DNA from: Xenoacremonium recifei
Lineage: Eukaryota; Ascomycota; Sordariomycetes; Hypocreales; Nectriaceae
Reading direction: 5' to 3'
Assembly: GCA_012184525.1 (NCBI GenBank)
Contig: WOFQ01000003.1
Location: forward strand, 496,001-560,000
Length of the DNA: 64,000 bases
The position numbers were made by a program, and so were the translations under genes. Below, one piece after another: positions 35,449 through 47,169 of this stretch. Position 1 is the first letter of the stretch. Each line of letters begins with the position of its first letter. The notes under the pieces were generated by a model. The model was not told the DNA's origin and did not search any database. It worked only from the letters and a program-made list of their open reading frames with translations.

Positions 35449-38399
35449 TGTGACTGGATTTCTCGCGATGGCGGAGAAAAAGTTGATCAAAAGGGTATCT
35501 TGAAAGAAGAAGCAAGGTTGAGAAGAAAGAGTGGCAGAGCAAAGAAGACGATGAGCGAGCGTCAGAAGGAAGAAGAGGGAAAGCCTTTTTGGAGGAATGA
35601 GACGGCACGGGATGGGAGGATGGAAAGGGGCAGGAATGAAAGGAGGAAAGAACGATCGAAGGGGGTCCGAAATATTAAAAGGAAAGGAGGACTGGACGGG
35701 AAGGAAGAGGCCTGGCCTGGGCAGTCTGTGCTAGCTAATCCGATCCAGGAGAGGCAAGCCAGCGAAAGACAGGAATTCCACCGTACATCCATCCCTCAAG
35801 CGAGGGAACGTGTAATCAATCAGCCTCTTCTGCCCAGCTTGTACTCTGTACGTACCCGTGCCTCCGCCGCCCATCCATGGATATCATTTGCTCTGCTCCC
35901 CTAGCTGACCCAGACCAGACCAGACTCCCCGTCATGAGAAACGCACGCTCTGGTCTCCCCTTACAGACGGAGCGACAAGGGGGGGCGTGAATGGCCACCA
36001 TCCAGGATGCCAATTCCAGCCCCGGGCGAGCCAAGCCTGCTATCGCTCCCGCTATTCCTCGAAGTACCAGCACTAGAGCCACGCCCGGCGAGGAACCTCG
36101 TCAGCCTGCCCCGTTTTGGCGGCAGGGATGGCCGCGCAGTGGAGGCTGGGGCAGACAGACCATCAGACAAGACGGGGACTCTCATGGAGACAGGGGGTGG
36201 CGGGCGATCCACTCGCTGGGAGAAAAAGAACGCGAGGACTCATGAGCCAGCAGAAAAATTGATTCAATGGTCTGGGTTTGGAGGGGAGCTGCGTAGGCGT
36301 CGTCGTGGCCGCTGGGGAGTCCGGGCAGGCTGAGCTGAGCTAGGACTCTACTCTGCTGTGGAATTTACAGTACGCTTGACGGACACTCTACTCTAGCTCT
36401 CACTGCGTGAGATGTTGATGAACAGGCCAGGCTATCTAGCCGACGCCGGAGTGCACCGCAATCAAAGACTCAAAGTCCCCGGTCGCAGAAAATTGGAGAT
36501 GCAAAGAATAACCGTCATTTCTCGCCCGTTGCATCCCATCCCATCCCTCCCAGATTATCGATCATCCTTCTGCGTCATCCGGAGTATCGAAAGGGCCCCC
36601 TGTTGTAACGGCCAAGAGTCCCGTCTGGTTGCGAACTCGCCCGTCCAGAGGCCAGCAAACTCAAAATCATTGCGGCTGACTCCTTTTGCGTTGCGTCCAA
36701 AGGCGCTGACCGTTTTCGAGGTCACGTGGCGTCTTACGCACTCGCCGGTGGGGACGGTGCGTTTCGAGATGGAACGTCGTCCGTGTTGAGACGGAAGACC
36801 ACGTAACGGCCATTCGAGCAGCAACGGAGGCATCCTTCCTTCTCCATCAGACCGTCAGGCCGCCAGAACACGTGCCTCTGCTCGCCAAAACCTCCCGAGT
36901 TGAAGTGCCTCCTGCAAAACGCTCACCATCACCAGCTTCACTGCTTACCACCCCCTGTTGGCCGCCGCCGGCACCGACACCCTCCGCGGATGTCGGACGC
37001 CCTAACCCCCGCCGGACTGTCGCCCGCCTAAGCCTAATCCTGCGCAGCGCCATCAAGCATCAAAGCCTCATCTGCAGCTTACTGACCCAGCCAGCCCTCT
37101 AGTCAGCCCAGGCCACCGGGGTCGCCTTCAGGGGTTTGCGTGCCCCTGTCGCCTGCAATTACAACATATCAGCTCTCCAGCGGATCTGGGTCGCAACAAG
37201 CCCTTCATCTTATCGCTGACGGTCCTACGAGAACGCGATCGACGATTCTGGCGACCAACGAAAAGTCTCTGCATGCAGTCCCCTTTCAGGCAGGCCGACG
37301 AGGCCCCCTGAAGGTGCTGACCGATCAATACTTGTAAGCTGCAGCCCAGCCCCCGTTCTGCAGCCTTTTGAGGAACCAACACTGCTGCGGCCTTATCCGG
37401 CTGGGCCTCGATATCTTCAAGCGCTGATCCCATCACCAACACTGCGCTTTATCCGCAGCACAGTCGGTAGTGCTCTCACCGGTGGACCAGCACCCGTCGA
37501 CGCTGTGACCCTGTCTTACCATCTGACGGCAGCAAGCTCGTTGGTCTGTGAGCCCTGTGCTGCCGTCTATCTCAGACACGGCATTCCTTCTGATCGCCGC
37601 TGCAGGGCTGGAATACGAGCAAAAAAGTCCGTAGGTCTTCAGCATCGTGAAGAAGTCCTACCTAGTTCGGCAGGTCGCGCCCCGCGCTTCTTCGATAGCC
37701 GGCAAGCTTCGCTGCTGGACCCGGAGCCATTGTTCATGTCCCCGAAACCCCCCGTCCTCGACCCATCCGCGCATTGCTAGTGCTGAGCTTGAGTCTAGGA
37801 CCCTTTCAGCCCCCAAGGCCCATCCATCCATCATCTCGTCCGTCTGTGCCGCCTCTCGCTCCTCTCATCAAACGGCTCCTCGGTCTAGCCAGCCTGAGAG
37901 CTGCAGCACGCTACCTGCAGCCTCCGGCCCATCACAATCAATAGTCCAACGTTAATCACCCACGGTGTTAGCGCCCTGCGGAAGCACTTGTTACCCCTGT
38001 CTCCTTGATGCTGGTTGTATTAGGCCTCAACTCCTCCCGAAAGGACCATGCCTTAACGGGGCGAGGGAAAAGTTGTGTAAATCATCACCGCAAGTTCAGG
38101 AGGTGGCGACGGTAAAATTCAAGTGTGGTTTAACTCTCCAATCTGTGAATAGCCTTTTTGCCAATTTGCTGACATGAAATCATGTGCACCTTGAGATGAA
38201 ATCAAACAGATATTACGGCCAATATCCAAGGCCCGGTTGATAATATATACAGTGCAGTGAAGATGCTCATACCTCATACATACCCCAAAATATAGATTGC
38301 ACCGGCTCTTCGACCCCCGTGGTCGTAGCCCCCAAGTTTCAAGGCCAGAATTTGAAAAGAAAAAAAAAGTCAGTAGAAGTGTGTTCGTGTCGTCCGTCA
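35449..38399. other. Intergenic, sulfotransferase upstream region
   Basis: No gene seen in about 2.9 kb. The 340 bp next to the sulfotransferase start are purine-rich on the plus strand, as expected of a pyrimidine-rich 5' UTR on the minus strand. The rest carries only short unrecognised frames on both strands. Confidence 0.5.
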
Positions 38400-40491
38400 T
38401 TAGCTAAGCTTGGTGCCTTTTGTCTCCTCGTCTGCATCCGACTCTGATTCTAGCTGGTATCCCAGCTCTTGGTCTGCTAGTGGTCGATACTTTCCTGCCT
38501 CTTGATCTTCGGCAAGGCGCGCATATTTGGTTGAAGCTCGTCGAGGCCGCAATGACCTAAACGCTCGAAACGCGGGACGGCAGCAGATACCCAGAACGAG
38601 AAGTACCCCGAACGCCCCGGCTACGGGTACAGCCCATCTGGGAACCTCGAGGAGTAGATTGTCAGAGGGCAGCGGAGTCGTGTCGTAGGCGAATTCTTCT
38701 TCATCAACCGTGATCGTATACACCTGGAAAGCAAGATACGTCAGCTCAGCCTAGAAATAGAATACAGTCCCGACAGTGCGGGTTTCGTCTCGGCGGGTTT
38801 TTGGCGGGGTTCGGACGACATCCAACCTTGACCGGCGGGGTGTTGTTTGTTTCTTGTGAACTTACCACGTCAGCGTCTGTCGCGTCAATCTCGTTCGAAA
38901 CGCCGAGGACATTGGCCTTTGCGCCCACGGCCACGAACCGGAGGAAGCCAGGGTGGTTGACGGGGAGTTGGATAGACGTTTCGAATCCCATCCGAGACGA
39001 GATGCCAATAGGCTTCCAGGGGAATTTGTCGAGCTTAAGGGGATGATTCGTGCCCTGGAGTATCCATTCCTTGACCTCAGTCGCTCCGTTCCAGCTCACA
39101 TACGCTCTCCAAATCCCGGAGTCGTCCTGCGCGACGACTGCTGAAGGTTGTGATCGGGGGAGTCCTTTCCATGGAAACTTCTGCACGCGGTAAGACTGCA
39201 CTCCCCCAGTTCCAAACTGGCTCTGAGGACCATAGTGAGTGTCGCAGAGCACCGTGCCGTTGTGGTCGAATTCGGTATAGGCGCCCGTGTATCCAAATCC
39301 GACGATGACGTTCCCGTTCTCCAAATCTTGCATCGATCCTTGTGAGTCTGCCGTAAACTTGCGAGGGTTGTTGTATTCGGTGACTAGCTCTGCCGTCATT
39401 GCGACCTGGTCGATGCGGATTCGAAGGCCACGGGGATGGGCCTGATCCTTATGCGATCCATCGTCACTGTTGTCGAACATGGTGACTTCAGTGTAGTCGG
39501 CAGCCCAACGGGCATCGTGCTGGTACGCAAAGCCTGTAGCCTTGCCGCCCGAGAGATCCTTGAACATGTTGCTCTTGCCGCCGAGAATCCAGATAACCTT
39601 GCCCGTCTTGTGATCGATCTTGGCGATGCAACGGAGATAACGGCTCGAGACTAAGTAGTTGCCATCATTGTCCTTGTCAATGCTGTTGATGTGAAACCAG
39701 TCGAAAGGAGCACCACCAGGGTTTCCTTCGCCGCCGATGTGACGGTACGTGTCGGCGACATTCATGTTGTCGCCAGCGCTCCACTCGAACACCAGATTCC
39801 CCGTCTCGATGTCGACCTCCTGAATGAGGCAGTCCCAGATTGGACCAACTGTCTTTCCTAGAGATGTCAAGTCATGTTCGGTTACTCGGTAAACCGTCAT
39901 CACGGCGGTTCCCCGTTCGGTGATACGAAACTCGTGTAAGTCGCCGTCAAGGCCTCTCGCGGCACCAATCTTGTATGTGATGTTGTAATGCCGGTCAAGC
40001 TATACCTTCCGTTAGTGTTCCGCCCTTTGCCATCGCAAGTACTATGCATAGTCTTCGAGGAAGCGTACCATGTAGTAATAGCCAGCACCGTGGCCGCCCA
40101 CAGCATCGTTGCCTGCCCAGAAAGTGATGTAGTCATTCCCCCTGTATCTCTGGGCAAGGAGGTTGTAGATTTTCTGCTCCGGGAGCCCAAACGACCAGAT
40201 CAATGCGCCTTTGGAATCCAGGATGACGGCTCGAGGGTTGCGCGCCACATCGAAGTATCCTCGGGGAGAGAAGAATGTGTATAGTTTGTCGTCACATTCC
40301 GGGCTCGATTGGAGCAGATTCAACCGAGGCGCAATGGCATCGGATGATTTGTACTCCTGAGTAGGATAGGCACCGAAGCTACCTTTATCAAAAGCTTTCT
40401 CGTTCTCATAGGGGGGAGCTTCGGAGAGAACGCTCTGTGGGAGGGAGAGGAAGTTGAAGGCGGCGGCGTATGCAAGTGAGGAGAGTCGCAT
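38400..40491 (-). CDS. Arylsulfotransferase-fold (ASST) single-pass membrane protein
   Basis: Three exons (40491-40069, 39999-38866, 38723-38400) give 626 residues. The N-terminal MRLSSLAYAAAFNFLSLPQSVLS is a signal peptide. The middle, residues about 60-480, is the fungal Arylsulfotran_2-type beta-propeller, with WSFGLPEQ, TFWAGNDAVGGHGAGYYYM, DWFHINSIDKDNDGNYLVSSR, KVIWILGGK, FAYQHDARW and SQGSMQDLENGNVIVGFGY. A single TM helix (WAVPVAGAFGVLLVLGICC) follows, then a basic stop-transfer segment and an acidic cytosolic tail. So the propeller would face the lumen or cell exterior. Enzymatic sulfotransfer by fungal members is not established to my knowledge; a structural or binding role is possible. 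The 142-nt last intron joins DADV to VYTITVDEEE. Confidence 0.85.
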
Positions 40492-43457
40492 GGTGACGAT
40501 GCGGGGTTATAACCAAGGCCAGCTCTGACGATGTTAAAACGAAGATGAGTCAAGTTGAAGACGATAAATTTGCGGAATTAGAGAAAGTCGAGGATTATGG
40601 CTGGCGTCTAGATCGGGATGGAGATCGAGGAGTGAAGGTGAAGGAAGGATGCTGTATAAGTCGTTCCTTCTTGATCAAAGTAGCATTCTGGAAAGAACCG
40701 AGGCAAGAGCAAGGAAGAGGCAATAGCTGCCTCGGGGGGAAACAAAAAGTGAAATTAAAAGGGAAAGAAGCAAACTGTGCGGAAGAAAACTCGCAAGGCA
40801 GGAACACTGGACGAGCAACAGGAGGCACGAGGAAGGAATGGGACTCGGGATAGGATGAAAGGTTCAACGTGCAACCAACATCAACGCAACTAACAACAAG
40901 ACACTGTCTCGGGCACCACCACCATTAAGTAAGTCTCAAGGGGAGCGAGTGCGTACGACAGCCTCGACTGCGATGGCGACGACCCGAAGCCAAGAGCCCC
41001 AAGGCTAGGGACGGGATGGGACGTGATTTGACAAGAGGCACATAGCCGGGGGGATGGGGGCCAGACATCCTCCACTACTACCCAGGACCACGCATCACGC
41101 ATCAACTGACCAGCTGCGGCAGACAGGACTGGACTGTTTCCATCCCTGGAACCGAGCACTTGAAGAGGGCTAGGGCGGAGGCCACGAGACGGCGGGAGAT
41201 TCCCTTCCCCAGACCATTGAGCGACGAGCCGGGATGCCCAGCAGGAGCCCAACAGCAACAACAAGGGGCCTCGATAGCCCGGATCGAGGACAAGGCAGCG
41301 CCTCATCGACGCCTCGTTGCCTTGTCTGCGTGCCTCCCGGTCTTCTCACGCCCATCCATTATGCATACGCCGTACTCGAGCAAGTGAAACTGGCACGTCT
41401 AGAACCTCACGGTCGTCTCTCCCCGCCGCGATCAGCCCCGCCTCAGCCAGCCATATGCGACTCAGATAATATCCCAGCGAGCTTGGCATTCAGATGGGGA
41501 CGAACCACCTCGTCGAAACTACGGCACTAGTCGGATTTATTGACACTCTTGTGGGATGGACCCTGGACGACGACGAAGCGAGCGGGACCTTGAGTGACCA
41601 AGGGAACGGAATGCGGTGTGCTTGCGACTTCCGCGAGGCTCGGTGCTATTGCGCCTTGCCGTCTGGACGATGCACGAAGGTCTTGGCAGGCAATAAGCCG
41701 GTTACAGAGTACGGAGTATCACCTACCTGCAGGAGACACTGACACCTCGAGATAGGCTGCTGCCCTGACCAAGGGTTCAGGCCGATGCAAGACAAATTTG
41801 CAGCCTCAGCAGCGGGATGTGACCGGATGGAGAACAAGACATTAGCCAAGGGGCAGACGACGAAGCAACGACGACGCAATAGCGGCCGGTAGTGGTCAGT
41901 GTTAGTTGGCCGCGGCTACAACGAATGATGTTGATACCCCAGGATACCAGCACCGGACCATCGCAATTCTCGTTGATATGCCGACCCACCCCCATTTTTC
42001 CGGACCTCAACACAAGGGGCTTGCCGCCCGGTCTGAGGGCTCGAATGCTCCAGCTGCTCTCCATTGCTTGCGCGTCGTTACAGGGAGACGGGTGTTAGTT
42101 GACGATCGCCCTGAAGGCCCGAGAGACATCCGAATGGCTAGAATGCAGACTCTGCTCTGAAGCACGACTCAAACAAGGGAGACGAGGTGGACGACGACGA
42201 ATGCTGTCGAGGAAAAAACCGTTGTTCACACCGCTGCTACTCTGTAGGATCGCCAGCCGCTAGTGACCGGGAATGTTCGAAGGAGAATAACCTTACTTCA
42301 CGTGGCTCACTGAAGAGAGATTATTAAGGCGTCCGAGTGTTTCTGCCTGACACGCTGTCAGAAAGCGCCGAACTGGTCTCGAAGCGATGCGGCGTGGACC
42401 AGAGTGTCACCGCGTGCTATTAGGCCATGCTCATCAGGGGCGCCCATCAACCAATATGTGGCGCACAGCACAGAGAGAGGGTGGCGGCCGTGGCTTATTG
42501 GTGGCTGCAGGGAGGGCGAGGCACTGGAAATTGAATCACGGCGACGGCGGCGTGGGCTGGATCCAGTGAGAGGCCAGGGCCATCAAAGTAAGCTCTCTGC
42601 CCAGCCATGCGCCGTCATCCAGGGGAGGGGATGGGAGGGGGGCAGCCCCGAAGGAGCCCCTCCAGCAGGTACCCGAGACTGCACGAAGCTAATCTGGATG
42701 TTGGTTGCAGGCGATGGCAGACACTGATGGCCGACGACAACCTGATTACCACCCATTTCGCTTCGAGACTGTGTGGCTTCTCTTTCGGAGTTGAGAGGCC
42801 ATCCTAAGCCCCCTTGACAATTTGCGCAGCTGAGAGTTGTCGGGTCGTGGCCCCCGACCGAGCTACAGTGCTGACTCTCACAGCGCAGGACGGTTGCATG
42901 GATCATCAACGTCGCCTCCACAAGGCTTGCGGCTGGGCCACGGGTCGTCGGGGGGCGTGAGAGACGGGGATGGGTCGTCGGCTCGAGATTGCGTCGCCTG
43001 AGGGTCCCCCCGAGACTAGGGATTGCGGGTTTGCGACATTGTGGAATCGACAATTTTCGCCTTTTTCGCTTGTTCTTTCGGTGTCGTCGTCCTCGTCCGC
43101 GTTTGTCGACTCCCAGCAACCCGTCTGTTTGCGACGAGACGGCAGGATGGGTGGACGGTCGGATGGCTGAGCTGCCGCATGACAGGGAGCAGCCCAGCAA
43201 GGCGCCGGCTTATGCAGCCAGACGTGTCTATTTCGGTCCTGCACGAGAAATAAGCTATCGAGGACACCCTGCCGGCCTGCACGTTGAACGCTCCGGGCGG
43301 CGCGGGCTCTCGCAGGTACTTCGGGGGGTGTGTCTGAGAAGACGGTACATGGCCAGAGACGAGCTAGAGTCGTTTTGGAATGGATCGGGATATTGCCTGC
43401 GCCAGGGGCCAGTGGAGGGGGGCAGAGAGTTCGATTTGGCAGCCAGAAGCCGCCATG
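40492..43457. other. Intergenic, divergent ASST/MFS spacer
   Basis: About 3 kb between the ASST gene start and the ATG-poor leader of the MFS gene. No coding region is recognised; the open frames are short or occur opposite one another and have no domains. It probably contains the promoters of both divergent genes. Confidence 0.5.
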
Positions 43458-45025
43458 GATCGAAGCTGTTAGCCCGCACTAGTCGACGGGTTTCCTCAGC
43501 GTGTGTGCTGCTGCGTCTCTGGCGCTGGTGCAGTAATTACAGGCACAGCCAGGTAATTGCTGGGTAGGAGTTCTTGAAGCAGTGGGTTCAAACCAGGCCA
43601 ATTCCACGGTCCCGTCCAGTCCAGTCCAGCTGGTCCAGTTCCTGCTAATCCGATCAGCTCCTCCTGCGACTCCTTTTCCTAGCAGCTGCTCTGAAGGGGA
43701 AAGAAGGACGGACGCGCGGTACATCGCATCTAACCAAGACGGACTGCTGCTGACAGGTACCGACCGAACCGCGGGATCTAGGACCGACCTCATCTCATCT
43801 CCTGGATCCTCACCTCCTGAAATTCCTGTCCTCTTCTCTCCTTCTCCTCGCCAACATCTTCTCTCCCTCTTCACCCTCCCTGCAGTCTTTACCTATTGCC
43901 CGTCGGTGGCTTTCGTCCTTCATTTCCTAGCACTTACTCCCTCCCGTCGCTCTTTTGCCGCACGGAGGCCAACCCGCCAAGATCCTTGTCAGACGTGGCT
44001 CAACCATCCACGGATTGTGTGTCTCAAAAGCGCCTCTGCAGGTCAATCGCAGCATCGGCCGCCTATCGCCTTCTTGAGACAGAAGGACCAGAAAAAAAGA
44101 TCCCGCAGTCCAGGGGAACCGACAATCAAACTCCGATCGGACTCTTTGCACGCACTGCACTGGCATCCCATCCTGGAAGCTGGGAATCCCATTGGCACTC
44201 CCCGGCCTCGTCTGCTCAAACTGCCCCCGCTGCACTATATCTGGAGCCGTCGATGCCACGACCACAGGCTACGTAAGCCTCGTCGCCCTCTGCGCTTCAC
44301 ATACCAGTTGTGATCCTCGGGTCTACCCGAATCGAGACGACGCCCCCATTCGCATTCCCTTCGCCTGGCTGTTCGTCAGCGTGCAGGAAGAGCAACGGCA
44401 AACAGTTACCTTACCGTTGCCGGCCCACGCACTATCGAACCGCCCCCCGAGCCAGCCCCTTCTGTAGGCCGTTGACCAGGCCTATCACCTGCGGCCTCTC
44501 CTTGTCCTGCAACCGCCAGGGCCACCCGCCTCGTGCTATCTTGGGCTATCCATTCCTGTCCCGGCACGCCCATTCTCGCTGGTCCGGGGCTGAACGGACG
44601 CCTGGAAAGTCAGACGCCCCTAGCGTTGTCTCTGCTCGCCCTCTCTGCTGGGAGACGCTGCAAGTGACGACTGACGCCCACCCCTACCCCCCTCGACCAG
44701 GGTGTGTACGCTTGTGCATCTGCGTGTGGGTGAGAAAGCCCAAGCTGTCCACAGCTTGCTTACCTGCCGCCGCTAGTCGCTGTTTCTGCTGCTCCCTCTG
44801 CGACTCTGCACTGCCGCTTGCAGCCAGCCTGTCGCTATCTTTGTCGCTCGTTCGCTCGCTGTCCGAGTAGGTACCGACTGCGTACCAGGACCCTGCCCTC
44901 CTGCTCACCCGCGCTCAGCCTGGCCCAGTCGTGTTCTGGGGCCTGTCCTATCCCAACCGTTCCTATCCTTGGCTTGGTATTTAATTGTCCCCGTCGCCGC
45001 TCCCGCGCGCCGCTTCCCTCCCACC
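43458..45025 (+). promoter_or_regulatory. Very long ATG-depleted leader upstream of the MFS transporter
   Basis: Across 1568 nt the plus strand has a single ATG (44253), although the base composition would allow roughly 15. The sequence is pyrimidine-rich with several donor-like and acceptor-like motifs. This is what selection against upstream start codons in a transcribed 5' UTR looks like. Two long frames inside it (43582-44313 and 44310-44870) are effectively ATG-less and therefore not called as genes. Confidence 0.6.
44253..44276 (+). promoter_or_regulatory. 7-codon uORF in the MFS leader
   Basis: The only ATG in the leader starts a frame encoding MPRPQAT and ending in TAA. That TAA is part of GTAAGC, a good 5' splice-site consensus at 44273, so splicing there would remove the uORF stop. 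The start lies 773 nt upstream of the main ATG. Confidence 0.5.
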
Positions 45026-47169
45026 ATGCACACTCGCTCGTTTAGCAATGATCGCGACATTGCCATGTCTTCGGAGCCGACACGACATCGGAGGATGAGG
45101 TCCCAATCAGACTGGTCCATGACCAAAGCCATGGAGGTCATGGACGAGAACGACACCGAATCACTGGCGGCTCGACCGCTCACGCCCCGGAGCACCTCGG
45201 CCAAGTCTCACGATGGCCGGCCCAGCGCCGGCGCCGCCTCCGGAGGTCCTGTTACCTGGATGTCGCTGCCCCGAAAGGACCAGCTCGCCATTCTCTTTGT
45301 CGGCCGCTTCGTCGACTTCCTCCAGGTGGCCTCACTACAGGCCTATGTTTTTTACCAACTGAAGTCGATGGACACATCGCTGTCAGACGCCCGCATCTCG
45401 CAACAGGCCGGTCTCCTTCAGGGTTGTTTCACTGGCGCCCAGGTCTGCACAGCTATTCTCTGGGGCAAGGCCGCTGATGCAAGCTGGTGTGGACGAAAAT
45501 GGGTTCTTGTCATTGGCCTTGGTGGAACGGCCATATCATGTTTGGGTTACGGTTTTGCTACAACATTCTTTTGGGCCGCTTTCTGGCGAGCCTTTGGCGG
45601 TGCCATCAACGGCACTGTTGGTATCATGTGAGTTACCAAAGCAACATCCCTCGCTTTTCCCTTTTAGCCCCCGGATTCGTGTCCAACTCCATTCGGAAGA
45701 GTTGGTGTGGATGATCATGACCAATTTGGAAGAGGGGCGAGACGGCGGCGGCGTACGCATGCTTGACAGCTCGTAACGGTTGGCTAACGTGCTGCATCAC
45801 AACAGTCGAACCATGATCGCCGAAATCACGAAAGAGAAGAAGTACCAATCACGAGCCTTCCTGATTCTTCCTATGAGTTTCAACCTCGCGAGCATGCTCG
45901 GCCCAGGTGCGTTTTGCCGCGTCTCGAAGCGATGTCGGAAACATGCTAACGAGGGATGACGAATAGTTATGGGGGGCATGCTAGCCGACCCTATGATGAC
46001 GTTGCCCGGCCTTTTTGGTGAGAAGGCCGTGTTTGGTTTCCAGCTATTCCGCGACTATCCCTACGCGTTGCCGAGTCTCATCAACGCTGTTCTTTTGACC
46101 ATTGCCACAATTGTCATCTTCCTATTTTTGGAAGAGGTGAGACTCCTTGACCCTCAGAGAGCCCACCCTGAAACCCGCTTGCTGACAACCCCGGTAATAG
46201 ACGTCTAAGGAACGCAAGGGCAGGTATGATCCCGGACTGCATCTCGCGTCGCGCATCAAGCGCTTCTTCACTGGTGGCAAGAACACCGAGGGATATGCCG
46301 CAGTCCCTATCTGGGAGCACGAGGATGTGCAGATGGACACCTTTGAGAACAAGACGCCCGTCGCCGTCAAGCCCCAGCCCGTGGGCAAGCTGCCCTTCAG
46401 AAGACTTTGGACTCGGAACGTCATCTTTACTCTCATTACCGGTGCATTCTACGATTTCCAGCTCGGAGGCTTCACCAACATCTGGTCGCTCTTCCTGTCC
46501 ACCCCGCGATACCTCTCGGATCAGCCGCCCGCGGCGCCTCAGGATGGCGGCAACCCTAATCCCAATCCCAAGCGATCGCTGCCGCTTCTCTTTACCGGAG
46601 GATTGGGAATGCCGGCCTCGACAGTTGGCGTTGCGACTTCATTCCTAGGTATCCTAGGTATGCTTCTGCAGGTGTTCCTCTACCCTCCCGTCCAGGCTCG
46701 TCTGGGCACGATCCGATCCTTCCGCTGGTTCCTCCTATTGTTCCCCGTCGCCTACTTCGTTGCGCCGTACCTCTCGATCCTCCCCTCGGCCGACCCTGCA
46801 CCCGACCCAGCTTCTGGAGGCTTCATCTGGACTGGTATCATCATGGTGCTGCTTCTCCAAGTCACGGCGCGAACATTCACTCTGCCCGCGAGCATTATCC
46901 TGTTGAACAACTGCAGTCCGCACCCCAGCGTGCTCGGCACGATTCACGGCCTTGGCCAGAGCGTGTCGGCCGGTTTCCGTACCGTAGGCCCTGTCGTGGG
47001 TGGCTGGTGGTACGGCTACGGACTCGACATCGGAATGGTCGCCTGGGGCTGGTGGGGGATTGCTATCATGTCCGTGCTGGGCTGCACTACCGCCTTGGGC
47101 ATGCACGACGGCAGCGGACATGAAGTTTTCCTGCCCGGCGAGCAGGAAGAGATGGAGGAAAACCAATGA
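45026..47169 (+). CDS. MFS transporter, YCR023C/zinc-induced-facilitator-like
   Basis: Major facilitator of 613 residues in four exons: 45026-45627, 45806-45906, 45967-46136, 46201-47169. The chosen start is the ATG in CCACCATGC. A Ser/Arg-rich cytosolic N-terminus (about 85 residues) precedes TM1 (LAILFVGRFVDFLQVASLQA). MFS motif A is WGKAADASWCGRKWVL, and the motif-C-like GPVMGGMLADP lies across the third exon junction. A long cytosolic loop (RKGRYDPGLHLASRIKRFF to VGKLPFRRLW) separates the two six-helix halves. The architecture matches the fungal YCR023C group, vacuolar-membrane proteins of unsettled substrate; drug or metal export are alternatives. The first intron (178 nt) is longer than the others (60-64 nt). 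Confidence 0.87.

Noticed and set aside
34558..35904. A 448-codon plus-strand open frame antisense to the sulfotransferase gene
   Set aside because: It mirrors the GC-biased third positions of the real gene, gives Glu/Val/Gly-rich low-complexity protein and has no domain; the minus-strand gene is well supported.
43582..44870. Two open plus-strand frames of about 240 and 190 codons (43582-44313, 44310-44870) upstream of the MFS gene
   Set aside because: Neither contains a usable in-frame ATG and both translate pyrimidine-rich DNA into Ser/Pro/Arg-rich sequence; better explained as leader.
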